Shown in pieces: positions 1 through 14,200 of a stretch of DNA of 64,000 nucleotides (position 1 is the first letter of the stretch; each line of letters begins with the position of its first letter). Under the pieces are notes generated by a model. That model saw only the letters and a program-made list of their open reading frames with translations. It was not told where the DNA came from and made no database searches. Source of the stretch: Antennarius striatus (taxonomy: Eukaryota; Chordata; Actinopteri; Lophiiformes; Antennariidae); NCBI RefSeq assembly GCF_040054535.1, contig NC_090795.1, positions 3,943,501-4,007,500 of the forward strand, written 5' to 3'. The position numbers and the translations under genes are program-made.

Positions 1-2179
1 GAATAGCGTCATTGCCTTGGTTACTAGAGGTGCGTTCATGGCGCTACGTAAATTATGTTGCGAGCGATGGTCGTCAATACTAAAATATGGGATATACTGA
101 ATAGCATTAACGCAGTAGTGTAGTTTTTATAAACAGATTCCAAATACAGAAATAATTGCATATAATTGTTGTTATAACCTCTGAAAATGCACAATTCTTT
201 TTTTTGCCGAAATCCCCTCCAAACTGACCAATATTCTATCCAAATATTTAAAGCATTTGGACTACAGTTGTTGATTCTGTTCTATCGGATTTTACAAGCG
301 TTTTAAGATTCAGGTTGCAGGAACTTAACAGTAATGTAGACCTATTTCAATTATAACATGCAGCTTGATTGTGTCAGTAAATGTAAAGTTAGGCTTTGAG
401 GTATATTATGCAGCAGATGGCGGCATAGATTTTGAACAAAAGTGATAAAACCGAAAATCCTGAGAATTTTCAGGCATGTTGCAAACAAGAAGGAGAGTAC
501 AGAATCTGATGTGTGAAGCATATGGCACCTCTGCACTCATCTGTCTCCTTTTCTTTAGTGCAGTAGGTGTCTTTTATGTGTCAGTGACAAACTCAGCTGC
601 GGGTTCATGTGCTCATAGACACAGAGTGGATGCTGGAAGTCAATGGTTCAATTAAAACTTTATGCTTAGCATTCAGGTTATGGAGAGTTACATAGAGTAA
701 AAGAATGTAGTATTATGAATTCAACAATTCGGAAATGGAGCTGGATTTTTTTTTGTAAAACTCAGGAAAAGATATGTACTTTTAATTAAAATAACTCAAG
801 AGTTGCTTTTAATATTGGGCTGGCAATCAATTTGTAAGATCTTGTTGTTTTTTTCCTGTAGATTTACTTAGGGCAGTAAGGCACCCACCCATCAATACAC
901 CAGTGAGGAAAAACTAATTCTACTTCATGTGATCCAAATAAAACTTTTATAAAAATTCTTTTGAACTATCCGATTTTTTCAGCCACTGAGGCCTAATAAA
1001 GGACTATCCATTTTGTTAGGGAAGTTCCAATAAAAAAAGAGATTTTTCCCCCCCCTCATGTCTCTCTAACTGTAATTAAGTTAAACTAAGGGGCAGCACA
1101 TGGTTGGTCACCTAATCAGATGCCTCATAACGTGACCACTCTGTGCTGCTACACTCAAAATCTCTGCAACATCAGTCAGTAACACAGGCCAGGATGTTTC
1201 CCCTTTACCTTCAATCGCGGTGAGTCACTTACAATTTAACACAAGGACTAAACACCCATAGACTTAAATCATAATATGAAAGTTTACATGTAAGAGATCA
1301 TTCTTTAAAGTTTTTGTGGGAGTTCCTCACTGTATGTTCGTGCTGCCATTCTACAGTGATCAGTTAGTGCATGGCATTTACACTGAATCTGATTCTAGAA
1401 TTTCAGCTCTTGTGGCAGAACCAACATTGTCTGCAGCTGGTCTAGAAACTACTTTAGTAAACCGGAAATTAAATTACACTGTATTATCATAATATGACCT
1501 TTTGCAAGACCAAATCACAGAACACAAATATATAATATTCACTTAAGAAAAGCATTACATTAAATCACTGTGGACTTAAATACAAACAAGCAGCTGACTG
1601 ATTCATGTGTTGCACTGAAAAGAAATGTAAAAATGTAATTATTTATATGCATTTACTAGGAGATGTGTGTTTATTTTGTTGCGAGACAGGAGAGTCTCAT
1701 TTAACAGAATCAATCATTTGTTTATTCACTTTAAATGGTGAACACCTTGAGATTGGAAATAATTGAATAATTTGACAGCAATTAGTTTTTTTGTTTTGTT
1801 TTTTAGCCAGCAGACTTTAAAATATTTAAAACAGAACAAATAAAATATACAGTATATTACTTGAGGAACTGTTAACTCTTCTTTCCGCTTTATATTTGGT
1901 ACCAAGTAATAAAAAAAACTCTGCGGGCAAATGCAAATACAGAATTATTATCGACATTTAATCAAATGAATGTGGTATATTCAATGTATTAACATATGCT
2001 ATAAAACTGTTATCTAAAAAATAACGGAAGTTGAAATCCCGCTGTCAAACCAAGTCCGCGTTAATGCAGAACAACGAACTGTTCCAGCGTCAGTTTGTAC
2101 TGTATGTATCAATACAAATACAAATACAAATTCAGAAAAACTGATCTGCAGTCAGGTATCTGAGTGATTCCGGGTTCTC
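1..2179. other. AT-rich intergenic sequence, no gene recognised
   Basis: This stretch upstream of dnajc13 is AT-rich, with many poly-A/T runs. No open frame here is longer than about 60 codons and none looks like a known protein. A short direct repetition of 'caaata' occurs near 2110-2130. No exon, RNA gene or intact transposon could be supported. It may hold the far end of an upstream gene's 3' region or distal dnajc13 regulation, but nothing in the sequence shows this. Confidence 0.6.
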
Positions 2180-2405
2180 ACAAACCAATCAGCTGACAGC
2201 CGCATGACAGACAGACATAACGCATGCGCAGAGGTGAACTTTTGGTATCGTGAATATGGCAGCGTCCTGATTCCAGTTCAGGGAATACGCCGTAACTTAG
2301 CACTTCCAGTATCTGAGTTGGTAAATTGAGACGCACCGATCGTACTCAGAGGAGGGTGGGGGGCTGAGGGACGGCTACGAATAATACCCCTTAGCGGTTT
2401 TCCAG
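2180..2405 (+). promoter_or_regulatory. dnajc13: dnajc13 promoter and non-coding exon 1
   Basis: A CCAAT box (CCAATCAG, from 2185) lies about 35 bp before an NRF1-like element (CGCATGCGCA, about 2221-2230). A CpG-bearing segment follows and ends in a strong splice donor (CCAG|GTAAAC, donor G at 2406). This fits a TATA-less housekeeping promoter with a non-coding first exon spliced to the coding exon at 4697. The transcription start is not visible; about 2240-2300 is a guess. The exon-1 boundary is inferred only from donor quality and position. Confidence 0.6.
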
Positions 2406-4696
2406 GTAAACGCACACGCTACCTCCTGCCACTTCAAGCTGTGTTGCCCATGTTTGCTTGATTGAACCCGCTGCTAACGCGACTAGCTAGCTTCCCTGTC
2501 AAACCTGAGCGATGTGCTAGCTAGCTAGCTAGCTAGCTGCTAGCTAGTGACAGCTGAACATTAGCCTACACCAGCCCCTTTTCTACAGGTGGTAAACAAA
2601 CCTCGATAACTGACGTGTCTGAGCGGTAATTATTTTCGTTAGGTGGAGTGCGAACGTCGATATCGCTATTTGGTCTGCGGGGCTTGTTTGTAGACAAGTA
2701 TTGACCCGCGTAGGCCTTCTGCAATGAAGCAGAGCTTCGCTAAACGCTTCAGAGCCAGGTAACATTAATGCAGGTTGTCGTGGATTTAACCGGCGCTTCG
2801 GTAGCTCCTGCGTTTGTACTCGTGTTACCGAAATCTGCGGGTTTAGCTCAAGTTTAAAATGCACAAAAAAAAAAAAAAGCTGTCATGAAGAACACCTCAT
2901 GGTAGATACCAGCGTGGTTAGTTCGTTTTATGTTGAACTATGTCCAGGCTGTGTGAAATATTAAAGAGTCTGAAGGTTCAGATTCTCCCTGGAGATATTT
3001 TACTTTAGTAGTTAATTGGGCTCATTTTTATTTGAATTGCACTGTAGGAAAGATGTGATGGCACATGATGGCTCGACCCTTGCACCCATACTGATGCTGA
3101 AGCAGTTTTCACATTCTCCTCTACTTTTCTCACTAAAGCAGGTGTTGTCATGTTTTTCAGACAATTTGTCAGGAAGATGAATTAAGCTAAACAGATATGT
3201 AGGGCAAAACAGTCTTTTTTTCCATGTGTAAATCATCATAATGCTTAAAATCTGTCTCTGTAGTGTGTAGTATTGAGTTGGTACCTCCTTTAAGTTCCCT
3301 TTGGTTCCATTTAGAGTTTTGAAGCAATCCTAGTCAATGCCACCTCTTGTTTGAAATAAAAGTTAGTGAGCATGAAGGCATCACGCCAAGTGTTGTTACC
3401 GTAACGTTAGCCAGGACCAGAACCTGTGTTTGTCAAAGATTGGATTAGAGAAGTTGTGAGACCAGTCTGGAACAAGTTTCATGTAAATGTGGGGTTTTGG
3501 TCAGGTCATATCGCTATTTACTCCACTGACGTTCTGATAAAGAACATGGTTTGTTATATATCATGAATAATCTACCACTGCTTTGGGTTAGATTGATTTT
3601 GCGGCTTGATGAGTGTGTGTTTGGGGGGAAAAAAACCCAGTTGATTCTCAAGGCTTGTGTGTTTCCCTTTCTAGTATTACTTCTAGATGATAATGGGCCA
3701 TTTTTAAAGTCCTTTGTTTATTGTGGACAACATTACACTTTGAACCCTGCCGTCTTTGAATGCCAAGACAGTTCTCCTCTCCATAAATTGTGGATTCTAT
3801 TATTTGTGGCCATTGTGCTGCTCCTGTCTTCATTTGCTGAAATGGAGAGGAAGGAAAACCGGAGTCAGATTTTTCCAGGATCCCGGCAGAGTGCTGACAC
3901 AGGTTCCCCCTGTCAAGTGCAGCTGCCAACGAGTTACTGCATTAAGGATCACAGTTTTTCCCTTGATTCTGGGGTGTTGCCTTTTGTTGTCAGTCTTCAA
4001 TGTGTTTGAAATCTGTTAAATAATCTTAATCCTGCTACACATTTTCTGTTTTCCCCCAGGTGAAGAAAACTCGTGACTTTTCATTCAAATCTCAGCATTG
4101 AACCCAACCCTTGTTTCTCCAAATTAATCAGTCGGCCACACTGACTTTGCGTCAGACTTAATAAACCCGAGCTTGACTGATGCACGGTTGTGTTGCCTAT
4201 TATATCAGGCTGGATAAGAACTGTTCGATCCTCTGTTTTTGCTGAGTTGACTGCATCCCAGTGGCTCCCCACTTAACGGCTTTTAGGTTATGACCCGTCA
4301 CACCTTTTTAGCTTGGTGTATGATAAACTCAATCATGTGTCTCTGCTTGCATTTCTGCTACGGTTCATAGCTAAAGTAATGCCAGAGTCAGTCGGTCGGT
4401 CACGGAGCGATTCCTTACTCCGTCAACGGACGATCACTCCTGACTCGTTATTAGTGAGGCGCTGCCAGATGGAAGACTCTCCCTTCAAGCTGCCAAATGT
4501 TGAATGGGGGTGTGAAGTGTGTGTGGCAGGTGGGATATAGCAAAGACTATTACCTAACCTGATGTCATAACTGGTTAAGGTGCAGAACCGAGACATGGAC
4601 AGCCATTGCCATCATTCTTCCCTTCTGCTGCCCTGTGTCGGAAACATCACGTGACTTTTTGACCCAAGTTATGACATGATTTCTCCTCTTTTGCAG
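2406..4696 (+). other. dnajc13: dnajc13 intron 1 (in 5' UTR)
   Basis: This is the proposed first intron, from the donor GTAAAC at 2406 to the acceptor TTTTGCAG ending at 4696. Its first part stays CpG-rich and contains the TAGC tandem tract. Several open frames exist (for example 3551-4009, 152 codons), but none resembles a known protein or has exon-like flanks. No RNA gene or transposon was recognised. Confidence 0.5.
2516..2547. repeat. (GCTA)n tandem tract
   Basis: Short tetranucleotide repeat of GCTA units with one interruption (a GCT unit near 2536-2539). It is self-complementary (CTAG/GCTAGC), so it can fold into local hairpins. It lies just downstream of the dnajc13 promoter, in intron 1. 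Confidence 0.85.
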
Positions 4697-4709
4697 GTTC
4701 TCTGAAAAG

Positions 4710-7700
4710 ATGAATGTCGTCAAAGAGAACAAAGACTTGGCCTGTTTCTACACCACCAAACACTCCTGGAGGGGAAAGTAAGACCTGCAAACTGTTTTTC
4801 CTGCCTTTTGTTACCGCCGGTGGCGTTCTCTATTCCTCATCTAGTTTGAGTTGATGCTAATATGAAACTGTAATAGTCTTCTCCTTTTAAAGACAGTTAG
4901 GGAAAAAAAACACTAAAACCCTGAGTCAGTGCTTCCATTGTACGGACTTCCTTATCAGAGCCTGGGAGGTCTTGCAAGCCGCTGTCAGCAGTCACTGATC
5001 GGCACTATTGATGTGTTGTGTAGCGCTGCACTGCCGCATGAAATGTAAGACCCTGGGTGGGAGTACAGATCAGGATCAGGATAAAACATGAAAAGCTAAA
5101 AAAAACATCCATTAGTTTTCAACCAGTTACTTCACTCAAGTGGTTGTAAATAGATTGTATCGCATTCAGATTAGAGATAAGATGTAAAAACATGCCATAA
5201 TGCAGGAAAGTTCCCCCATCATTTACAAATTAGATGCATTATCATCTGATTTTTCTTTGTTTTTATTCTATATTTTGGAGAAGGTTCTATATTTAGCCAA
5301 CTTGCATCTAAAAGCGACTCAGTGTAGATACTCGGTGGCCCTCAGAGCCGAAGGATGGACAGGTTCCAGTTTGAGCATCAAGCCAGCGGTATCACATTAC
5401 CGATGCCTGCTCTCTAAACGTCTTTGTCCCATTAAGGCCTTCCATTGACTTGTGTAACTCAAGCAGGGCTGCGGAGCATTAGCCATCATCAGAGCTTCGT
5501 CCTGCTAATGCTTCCTGAAGCATCCGCCAGAGTGTTGATGGTGGAACGTAGAGGCGGGTACCGTCTTCATCGTGACTCGGTGACGCAGTTTAAAAACCCG
5601 CTTTGTGTGGCTGATCGGAATTCAACCGGATGGAAGCTCAAGTTATCAATATTAACAATTGACTGCGTGATTCTCCAAAGACAGTTACAGTTTGATCTGT
5701 GTGTTCTGCTTCATGGAGAAGGATGTGAATTCAACACATCTACAGAAGTCATTACATCTCTTTTCATCCTGCTTCCTGCGGCCTCTGATACTGAGGGCTG
5801 CTCATTTCTATTAGGTAGTAAATCATAGACATCCAGAAAGCTTTCCTGAAAGCCGAAGCGGAATATTCTAGATTTTGCCTAATATATAAAAATAGTGTAA
5901 GACCTTTGGATGAAAGAAACTATTTTGCGTAACCACTGGATCATCACAGACTCTGTTATAGTGATACAGATTGAATACAGGAAACAATTCCTGCAGTAAA
6001 TTCAAATTAGATTAATTTTAGGCTAACATGACTCTGTGACCAAATATAAGATGTATTATTGATTTGTCAGTTGTTACTTTGGTAGATGAGAGTTGACTTT
6101 GCCTGGTGAGAGAATTTTTCCAAGAACTGGTTCACTCAAAAGCAGATAGAAAAATGTCTATTTGACATAAAATGCTTGTCAGTATGATGGGGATACTACA
6201 GTAATCTAATTTGTTCTGCCTCTTTTCTGTGTGATTTCCTTTTGCATGTTTAAAGTAGGTAATTCTTAGCAACTATAACGGTACGGTTTCACACTCACAT
6301 GAGTCAAACAAAATCACTATTAGCCTGAGAGACTGAAATGACATGAGATAGCAGTTGTAGATTTTAGTCATGCCTACAACTGCCGTTCCCATCTGAGCTC
6401 ATGATCAGGTTTAATTCGAGTCTTGTGACTTCAGCTTGTCAAGAGTATCAGATTTGTCTGAGCGGTCGTCACGATGGACTTGTTTGATTTTTGACTTAAG
6501 TGGACGCCGCTTCTTTCTCAGCTAATCTTCTGCTTTTCTTTGCGTGTCTGAAAACGAGCCTTTGTTGGTGAGATTTTGTCTTATGATCCTCGCACTGTGT
6601 GTCGACAAACAAGTCGTCAGCTCGGTCGTTTTTGTGAGAGAAGGGTTTCAAAGAAGGGAAGAAAGTTGTTGAGAGGGTTTAGTCAAAAGGAGAGGAAGTT
6701 GCTTAATGTGGTGATATTATGAAACTAGGAAGCGGCAGGAAGCGCTCAAAAATGACTGAACGAACAGTGACCTCCTGTCATTCCCATACGAAACCAGGTG
6801 GATGTTAACTTCCTGAACACGTACAATCCGATCTTCTTCACTGATCACGTGTGACAAAATGTCCAAAACGTTCTCAGAATCATGTCTGGTTTTATTATGG
6901 AGAACAAATAATGAGATGCAATAAAAACTGAAATCCATAAACACATCCCGTTCCAGAGAGGCTTGGCTATTATCTGCATATTAACACAGAAAATTTGAAA
7001 AAACAACTTCACCACCCGAGAGAATGAATGATTAACCTGGTTTGTGCTGACATCCAGTTCAGCCAGCCTCCACACAGAGGCCAAAACGTGAAGAGAGATC
7101 TGGAATTAGAACACAAAGAGAACATTTGTACAGAAATAATTACAGTCACAGAATGGTTATGATCTCTGTACGACTGAAGGAGAGGGGTCGGACTACGGGT
7201 TGTGGCTTGACCTGATATTTGGCTCCAGCTTCGCCTCTGGTCACTGGATGTCTGGTTCTGTTAGATGAGTATGAATGAATAAACCTCTCACTTACTTTTA
7301 TCCTAACGGAACTAGCCGGGTCGCTGTGCCTCTTCACTCTATCTAGCTCTAATGAGGATGTGTCAGAGAGAAGTCAGAACATGTTGAACAAGATTTAACA
7401 TGCATTCCAGTTGCAGTGAAACCCTCACATTGAACACTGTCTTTCTCATTCTTTAACATGAATGTCACTGCAGTGTGTTTTTCAAAACCTTCGAATGACC
7501 TTTTTCAAGTCGAACCTGACAGACATGCTTTCGTCCTCGTACGCTCCCGCTTACACATCGACTTAGCGTAACTCACAGAGAGATTGGTGCATCAAATTTC
7601 ACACTTCCTTCCCTCTGTGTGCGAAAGCCCCGCTCGCTAATGAATCATTTCTTTCAGTGTCGAAAATGACTCCGAAAATTGCAATTTTCAGAATAATCCC

Positions 7701-10700
7701 CAAACGCTCATGTCCTTTGACATGACAGGTAAATTAAAGATTCTGTGTTCATCGCTGTCATCCAGCGACCCCTCTTTAACCCCGGCTTGAACAGCAGGAC
7801 TTTAGCCTCCTTTTAGTGTCATCCTTCCACCCTGTCTGGGCTTGATGCCTCAGAAAAGTGCCAGGAAACCGACACAGTCGACTTTTATGGGGATGACATC
7901 ACCTGCTAACTGAGCTCCGGTGATGTTACCTGTCCTTGACGCATCAGAGGCCAAAGCTAATGGACGATTTAATGGAGCGTAAATTGGAAATCTCGATATT
8001 GCGATGTCAGAGTTATCAAAGCGAGCTGGATATGTTAGTTTAGCTTTAGCAAAACAACGCCCGCTGCCACATGTGATGTGACCGCCTCTGTGTTCCAGGT
8101 ACAAACGAGTCTTCTCAGTGGGGACGCACGGCATCACCACATACAACCCTACAACGCTAGAAGTAACAAATCAGGTCAGTACTTGTGTTGCCGCTCATGG
8201 AGAAAGCTCAGGAACTCCCGCTGCCCTGTGGAGATCAGCGCCTCGCATGTCCAAGTGGGACGTGCTGGTCTCACCCCACACGACCATCAAGAGTACATTT
8301 TATGTCCATCGCTGTAATCAATACCCCTCAGACATGACCTTGTAGAAAGATGTGTAGTAGAAAATATAAGCAACAGTTTTTGAACGGAACAACTACTCTT
8401 TAAATCATCCTATTGAGCTCCTATGAAGGGTATTTGATGCGTTTATTCTTTTACAACAGTTTCAGTGCCTATCCATTTTATCACAGCATTTTTATTATTC
8501 ATTGTTAATTTTTCCTTGATCGCCCTCTACTTAAAGATTACCACACGCATTTGTTACCAGACGCCATTAATCACTGACTTCTTCTTACAGTACATCTATA
8601 TAATAATCTTCAATAAACCTGTCAGCGTCTCTATTTCTATTAGACGATATGACGCCTGGGGAACAGTTGCGAGTAAAGATACTTGTGTGACACTGAGAAC
8701 AATTAATGCTATTAAAGCTAACAGGGAAATAATGGAGGATCAAATGCTGGTAGTTTAATTCTTGATCATATTTACACACATGATTTGACATTAAAATAAA
8801 TCATCCTAAATATGTGAAATGAAATTAGAACAATGAGTCAATAATATAAATGCTACAGATATAGTTTGTAAAACCTCAAGATTAAAAGTGAGGCTGCTCC
8901 ATCTGTTTTGCGGGGGGGTGTTGTCTTCATTCTGTGTCGTCTGTGTCACCAGTGGCCTTATGGAGACATCTGTGGAATCGGTCCGGTGGGAAAAGGTCAG
9001 GGAACAGAGTTCAACCTCACATTCCGCAAAGGGAGCGGCAAGAAGTCCGAAACGCTCAAGTTCTCCACGGAGCACAGGACGGAGCTGCTCACAGAAGCAC
9101 TGGTGAGGATGGACACCCCACCCCACCCCGCCACGAGCAACAGCAACTAAACAGAACGCTGCGAACAAATTTATTTCTAATTTTGTAAATCCTTGCTGAT
9201 AATTCTGTCACACGGGGATTGATTTATCTCACCATCGTTCTTTTTTTTTTTTTGTCCACAGAGATTCAGAACGGAGTTTTCAGAGGGGAAGATAACAGGC
9301 AGGGTAAGTAACTATTAGGAAAACATTTTTATCTGCCATGTTGTCGTCGTGGCGATAGCAGAACGTCTCATGACGCGTGTGTTCCACAGCGTTACAACTG
9401 CTACAAGCACCACTGGAGTGACACCAGGAAGCCCGTGAGTTTGGAGGTGACGCCCGGCGGCATCGACCAGATTGACCCGCACACCAACCGGGTAGTGTGT
9501 TCCTACGACTACCGGAACGTAGAGGGCTTTGTGGAGGTCTCAGATTACCAGGGAGGATTCTGCATCCTCTATGGCGGCTTCAGTCGGCTGGTACGTATTT
9601 ATAGGTGGTTGTGTGTGAGTGTGTGTGCGCTATGTAAGCAGCTGTGAGTTCTTTGACCAATTCCTTCTTTCTCTCAGCATTTGTTTGCCTCGGAACACCG
9701 GGACGAAATCATCCGCAGCGCCATCGAGCACGCGGGGAACTTCATCGGCATCATGCTGCGAGTACGGAAGGAGGCGCTGACGTTCGAGAACTTCTTCTCG
9801 GACAGACTGGGGAAGTACAGCTCGGACGAGAGCATCACTTCACTGGCAGAGTTTGTGGTGCAGAAAATCACCCCTCGACACCCGGTAGGAACCCTCCGCT
9901 TTTTCGTCTCCTTCTAACTCTCTATAATTCCATGGAGTGAATGTCTTCTGCCCCCTAGCTGTGGTGTGTCTTTCTTCAACGACTAGATGTTCGGTCTGTT
10001 TCGTTGTTTCTTAGGAGCCTGTCAAGCGTATTCTGGCCCTGACGGAGACGTGTCTAGTGGAGAGGGACCCCGCCTCGTACAACATAGTCACCATCAAACC
10101 TTTTGGAGAGGTGAGCGCCCAGACACTGAGGCAACGCGAAGCCATAAAAATTTCAAGCCGAACCGTCCACGCTCCCAACATTTAGCAGCATCCGTGTTGC
10201 AGACCTGTGAAGATGGACATTAATCGACCCGGATGTCTTTGTTTCATTATGTATGAACTGCAAGTTGAACAGCTGACATAAAAGCTCTGGCGTTTGTGCA
10301 AAGGGAGTAAACTCTCCTCTCACTCCCCCCACCATCCCACTCCGTTTCATCTCCTTTCAGGTATTCGCTCTCATCTGTGATGTAGAAAACCCTCAGGTGT
10401 TTACGGTTGAATTCATCAGAGGTCAGATCCGAAAGTTTTCCTCCACAGAAAGGTACGCTACCGCAACGCACACACTCGTCTTTCTGCTCTTTACTAAGTT
10501 TGCTGGTTTGTGCACTACATATCCTTCACTGGTGTTACTGATGAAGCTTTTAGCTGAGACTGGTTGTGCGTCTGCAGGGACTCCCTGTTAGCCAGCCTAC
10601 TAGATGGAGTCCGTGCCTCGGGCAACAGGGACGTGTGTGTGAAGATGGCCCCCACGCAGCGAGGGCAACGATGGGGCCTGCTGAGCATGCCCGTGGACGA

Positions 10701-11289
10701 GGAGGTCGAGAGTCTGCATCTCAAATTCCTGGCAGCGCCTCCAAGTGAGTTTGAGCCCCTCAGACCCAAGCGCCCCCCCCCCCCATCTTAGTTGTGCTAC
10801 TAGGGTTCTTATTAGCAAATAATCAAATGCTAAGAAGCTGAATTAAGTTAAATTAGATGCAAAAAACAAAATACAAGATCAATGTCAGCCTGGTGATCTT
10901 TTCATGCTAACATTAGCATTTAGGTCTGATCTTTACATTTTTGTATCAGTTATGTTTAGCAAAGATCTTTTCAGTTAACGTGGATGAAAAGTTATTCTAT
11001 ACGAGTTAAAAGTATTACATAGTAATACTATAGTATATTATGAAATGTATTGGAAAAAAAGTTGTCCATCTTCATTTTACTAATCAAAGTACTTATAAAA
11101 TACGTATGTCAGTGCCTGTTTAACGTACTTGTTCTGTTGTATGGTGGTCAAATAATGCCGATGTGATATTTTATAAAATTGTTTTGCATTGCTCACTCCT
11201 TTTGCTCAGATGGAAACTTTGCAGATGCAGTGTTCAGATTCAACGCCAACATATCCTACAGCGGAGTTCTGCACGCCGTCACTCAGGAC
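4710..11289 (+). CDS. dnajc13: dnajc13 coding exons 1-10 (residues 1-393, PH-like lipid-binding region)
   Basis: Exons: 4710-4777, 8099-8174, 8953-9102, 9262-9303, 9390-9590, 9678-9884, 10015-10110, 10361-10452, 10578-10744, 11210-11289. The first coding exon also carries 5' UTR from 4697. The region includes the strongly conserved [20 protein letters not shown] stretch and the [16 protein letters not shown] stretch typical of RME-8. The 3.3-kb intron 4778-8098 is the longest inside the coding region; nothing recognisable lies in it. Confidence 0.95.
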
Positions 11290-14200
11290 GTAAGTGTGAT
11301 TCCTGTCTAAACGTGCAACTGAGCAGGATTTGCGCTGATTTCCCCCGTTTTTACCTCTCGATTTCCCTTCAGGGCCTTTTCTCCGAGAACAAAGAGAAGC
11401 TCATCAACAACGCCATCCTGGCTCTTTTATCCCAGGAGGCTGAGCTGCCGGCTCTTAATGCCGAGCTGGAGAGCCATTTCCAGGCTATTCGGCGTTTGGT
11501 GGCCTCCAAGGCCGGCTTCCAAGCCTTTACCCAGCTACCAAAGTAAGAACGATTCAGCGATTGTCTCACGTCACCTTCCGTCATTCTTTTTTTTTCTTTT
11601 TTAATCGGGAATTTTAGTTGAGCTGCTCGTAACAGCCGTGCTCTGTCATTCCAAGGTCTGGTCAAGGGTCTGGAGTCACAGAAGCAACGTAAATATGAAT
11701 CCATACATCTCAGTTAGCCCGTTTGCCTGGTTCTTATCCCTCTTGTTCCTATCCGGTCTCTGTTAGACATCTTCTGGTTATTTTTTTCTGCTTTCATCTC
11801 AGGCTTTAGACGGGCGCTTCAGCAGGGAGACAGGTTTTAGCCAGCTGGGTTTTCTCTCTTGATCGGTCTTGGCCTTCCATTCTTGTCGTCTCATTGTTAT
11901 TACTATCATCTCATTATTTCTGTGCCTCCTTCTCTCTCCCTGCTGTCTGCTATACCCATTCTCCTCTTTAAATGGATGTAATCCTCAAACATTAAGGAAC
12001 TAGTGGACGTTTTGGTCACTGAGATGTATGAGAGGAACTGTATTTACTGGTCATTATTTGTTCCAAATGATCTGTGATTGGTTTCACCTAAAAGAATCAT
12101 TGTTGGATTAGCTTGGTGTCTCCATTCCACCTCAAGAAACAGATCTTGAATAAATGAGGAATAAATGAATGATTTATAATAAGAAAAGCTTTTCTAGTGT
12201 TATTTAGTAGATCAATGGAAGACCTGATGCTACTTCTGAAGCAATGAATTTTTTGTATATCCAACCCCAGGCCACATTTTTAAATGCAAAGATTATTTTC
12301 TGTCACATACGTCCCTTAGCTTTCTCAAGGCGTGTTGGTTTTAGTAGAAGTGTGGTGACAAATGTTTTTTGCTTTCCAGGTTCAGAGAAAAGTTGGGAGT
12401 AAAGACAGTAAAAGCTTTAAAAAGGAACAACAACGGTGTGACACACGCCGCTGTGGACATGCTCTGTGCCCTCATGTGTGTAAGTAACGCTTAAAATAGA
12501 TTATTGAATCAAAAAGGGATTCCCTTTGCGACTGAGACGTGTTCCCTGATGCTTTTCTCCAGCCGATGCACGACGACTACGACCTGAGGCAGGAGCAGCT
12601 GAACAAAGCGTCTCTGTTGTCCTCCAAGAAATTCCTGGAAAACCTGCTTGAAAAATTCATCACCAACGTGGTACATTTCCTCGTAATGATCTTGTTGTGC
12701 AGGTCCATGAACCTCTAATAATCACAAGCTCATTACTGTCTTTCTCTTTTTTTCAGGATCATGGAACAGGAGCTCTGGTTATCAGCTCCTTACTGGACTT
12801 CTTAACCTTTGCCCTCTGCGCCCCGTACAGTGAAACCACAGAGGGGCAGCAGTTCGACATGCTGCTGGAGATGGTCGCCTCCAATGGACGCACGTTGTTC
12901 AAACTCTTCCAGGTATTTTAATTCAACCGTCTGTCCCAGTAGGACTGGAATAAAACCAGTATATTCTCCTGCATCAAATTAAATTGTCTTTATCCCCAGC
13001 ATCCCTCTATGGCAATCGTGAAGGGGGCGGGCCTGGTGATGAAGGCCATTATTGAGGTAAGCGTCTCAATAATGACTTTGGCGATTTATTCAATTTGTGA
13101 TTTTCACACTTTGATGAACTGCGTTGGTCTAATTTTTAGGAGGGAGACAAGGAAATCGCCACTAAGATGCAGGAGTTGGCATTGAGCGAAGGAGCTCTTC
13201 CGAGGCACCTTCACACGTCTTTGTTCACCATCAGCGCCGACCAGCGGATGCTCACCAACAGGTCTGTTTTCTCAGACCTGCATACCTGTCGCTGTCTCAG
13301 AATTAGGAATCACAGCTGCTCATCTCGGACTTTTTTCTTGACAGGCAGCTGAGTCGTCACCTCGTGGGCCTGTGGACGGCAGAGAACCCTGTTGCCATGA
13401 ACCTTCTAAAGAGGATACTGGTGAGGCTGCAGAAATCAGCTCTGTTCAAACACTTAAACAAACATTAGATCCCTGTCCAACTTTCTGATTAGAAGCCATT
13501 AGAAGCCAGTCCTGGTTGCTGGTAGCTGAGTCACGCTGTTTACGCTTGTATCAGTTCTATTTGTTGCGTGTCCTCTTAGCCAACAGGCCTGCTGGCGTAC
13601 CTCGACAGTCCTGACTCAGTCCCGGAGAAAGATGTGGACAGAATGCACATCCGTGACAACTTAAAAATTGCCACGGTACACGGACAAACACATTAGATCT
13701 TACCACATTTACACACTGAGCGAGAAGCTCATCTCTAATTGCTGATTTACATGTTTCCCTCAGGACCAGCTGAATCGAACCAAGGTCCCTGAGTGGCAAC
13801 GGATCGCAGGAAAAGCAGCCAAAGAGGTGGAGAAGTTTGCCAAGGAGAAGGCGGATCTAGTGTTGATGCACTGGAGGGATAAAATGGGCATAGCCCAGAA
13901 GGAGGTGAGGATTGATCTTCCTTTACAAAAGGACAGACTTGTTTACCTGCTGCTGTTGTCTCTCGGACAAGCTGAAGCACCTGCTGATTCTTGTGCTCAG
14001 GCATCATTCTTCACACCTCCAGCTGATTCTGAACGATGCTGCAGAATCTAGACAGAAACTCAGGAGCTCAGTTTTTAGAATGCTGCTGTTATCTCAGATG
14101 CTGCTGGACTTTATGAAAAATACCTTCTATGATGCTTTCAAGCCAGATTTTCATGTGCTTTGCATATTTGCTACCATTGTGTGGTAAACATTTTCCATTG

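Noticed and set aside
3551..4009. 152-codon open frame in dnajc13 intron 1
   Set aside because: Unrecognised sequence with no promoter or splice support; overlapping frames on both strands are equally open.
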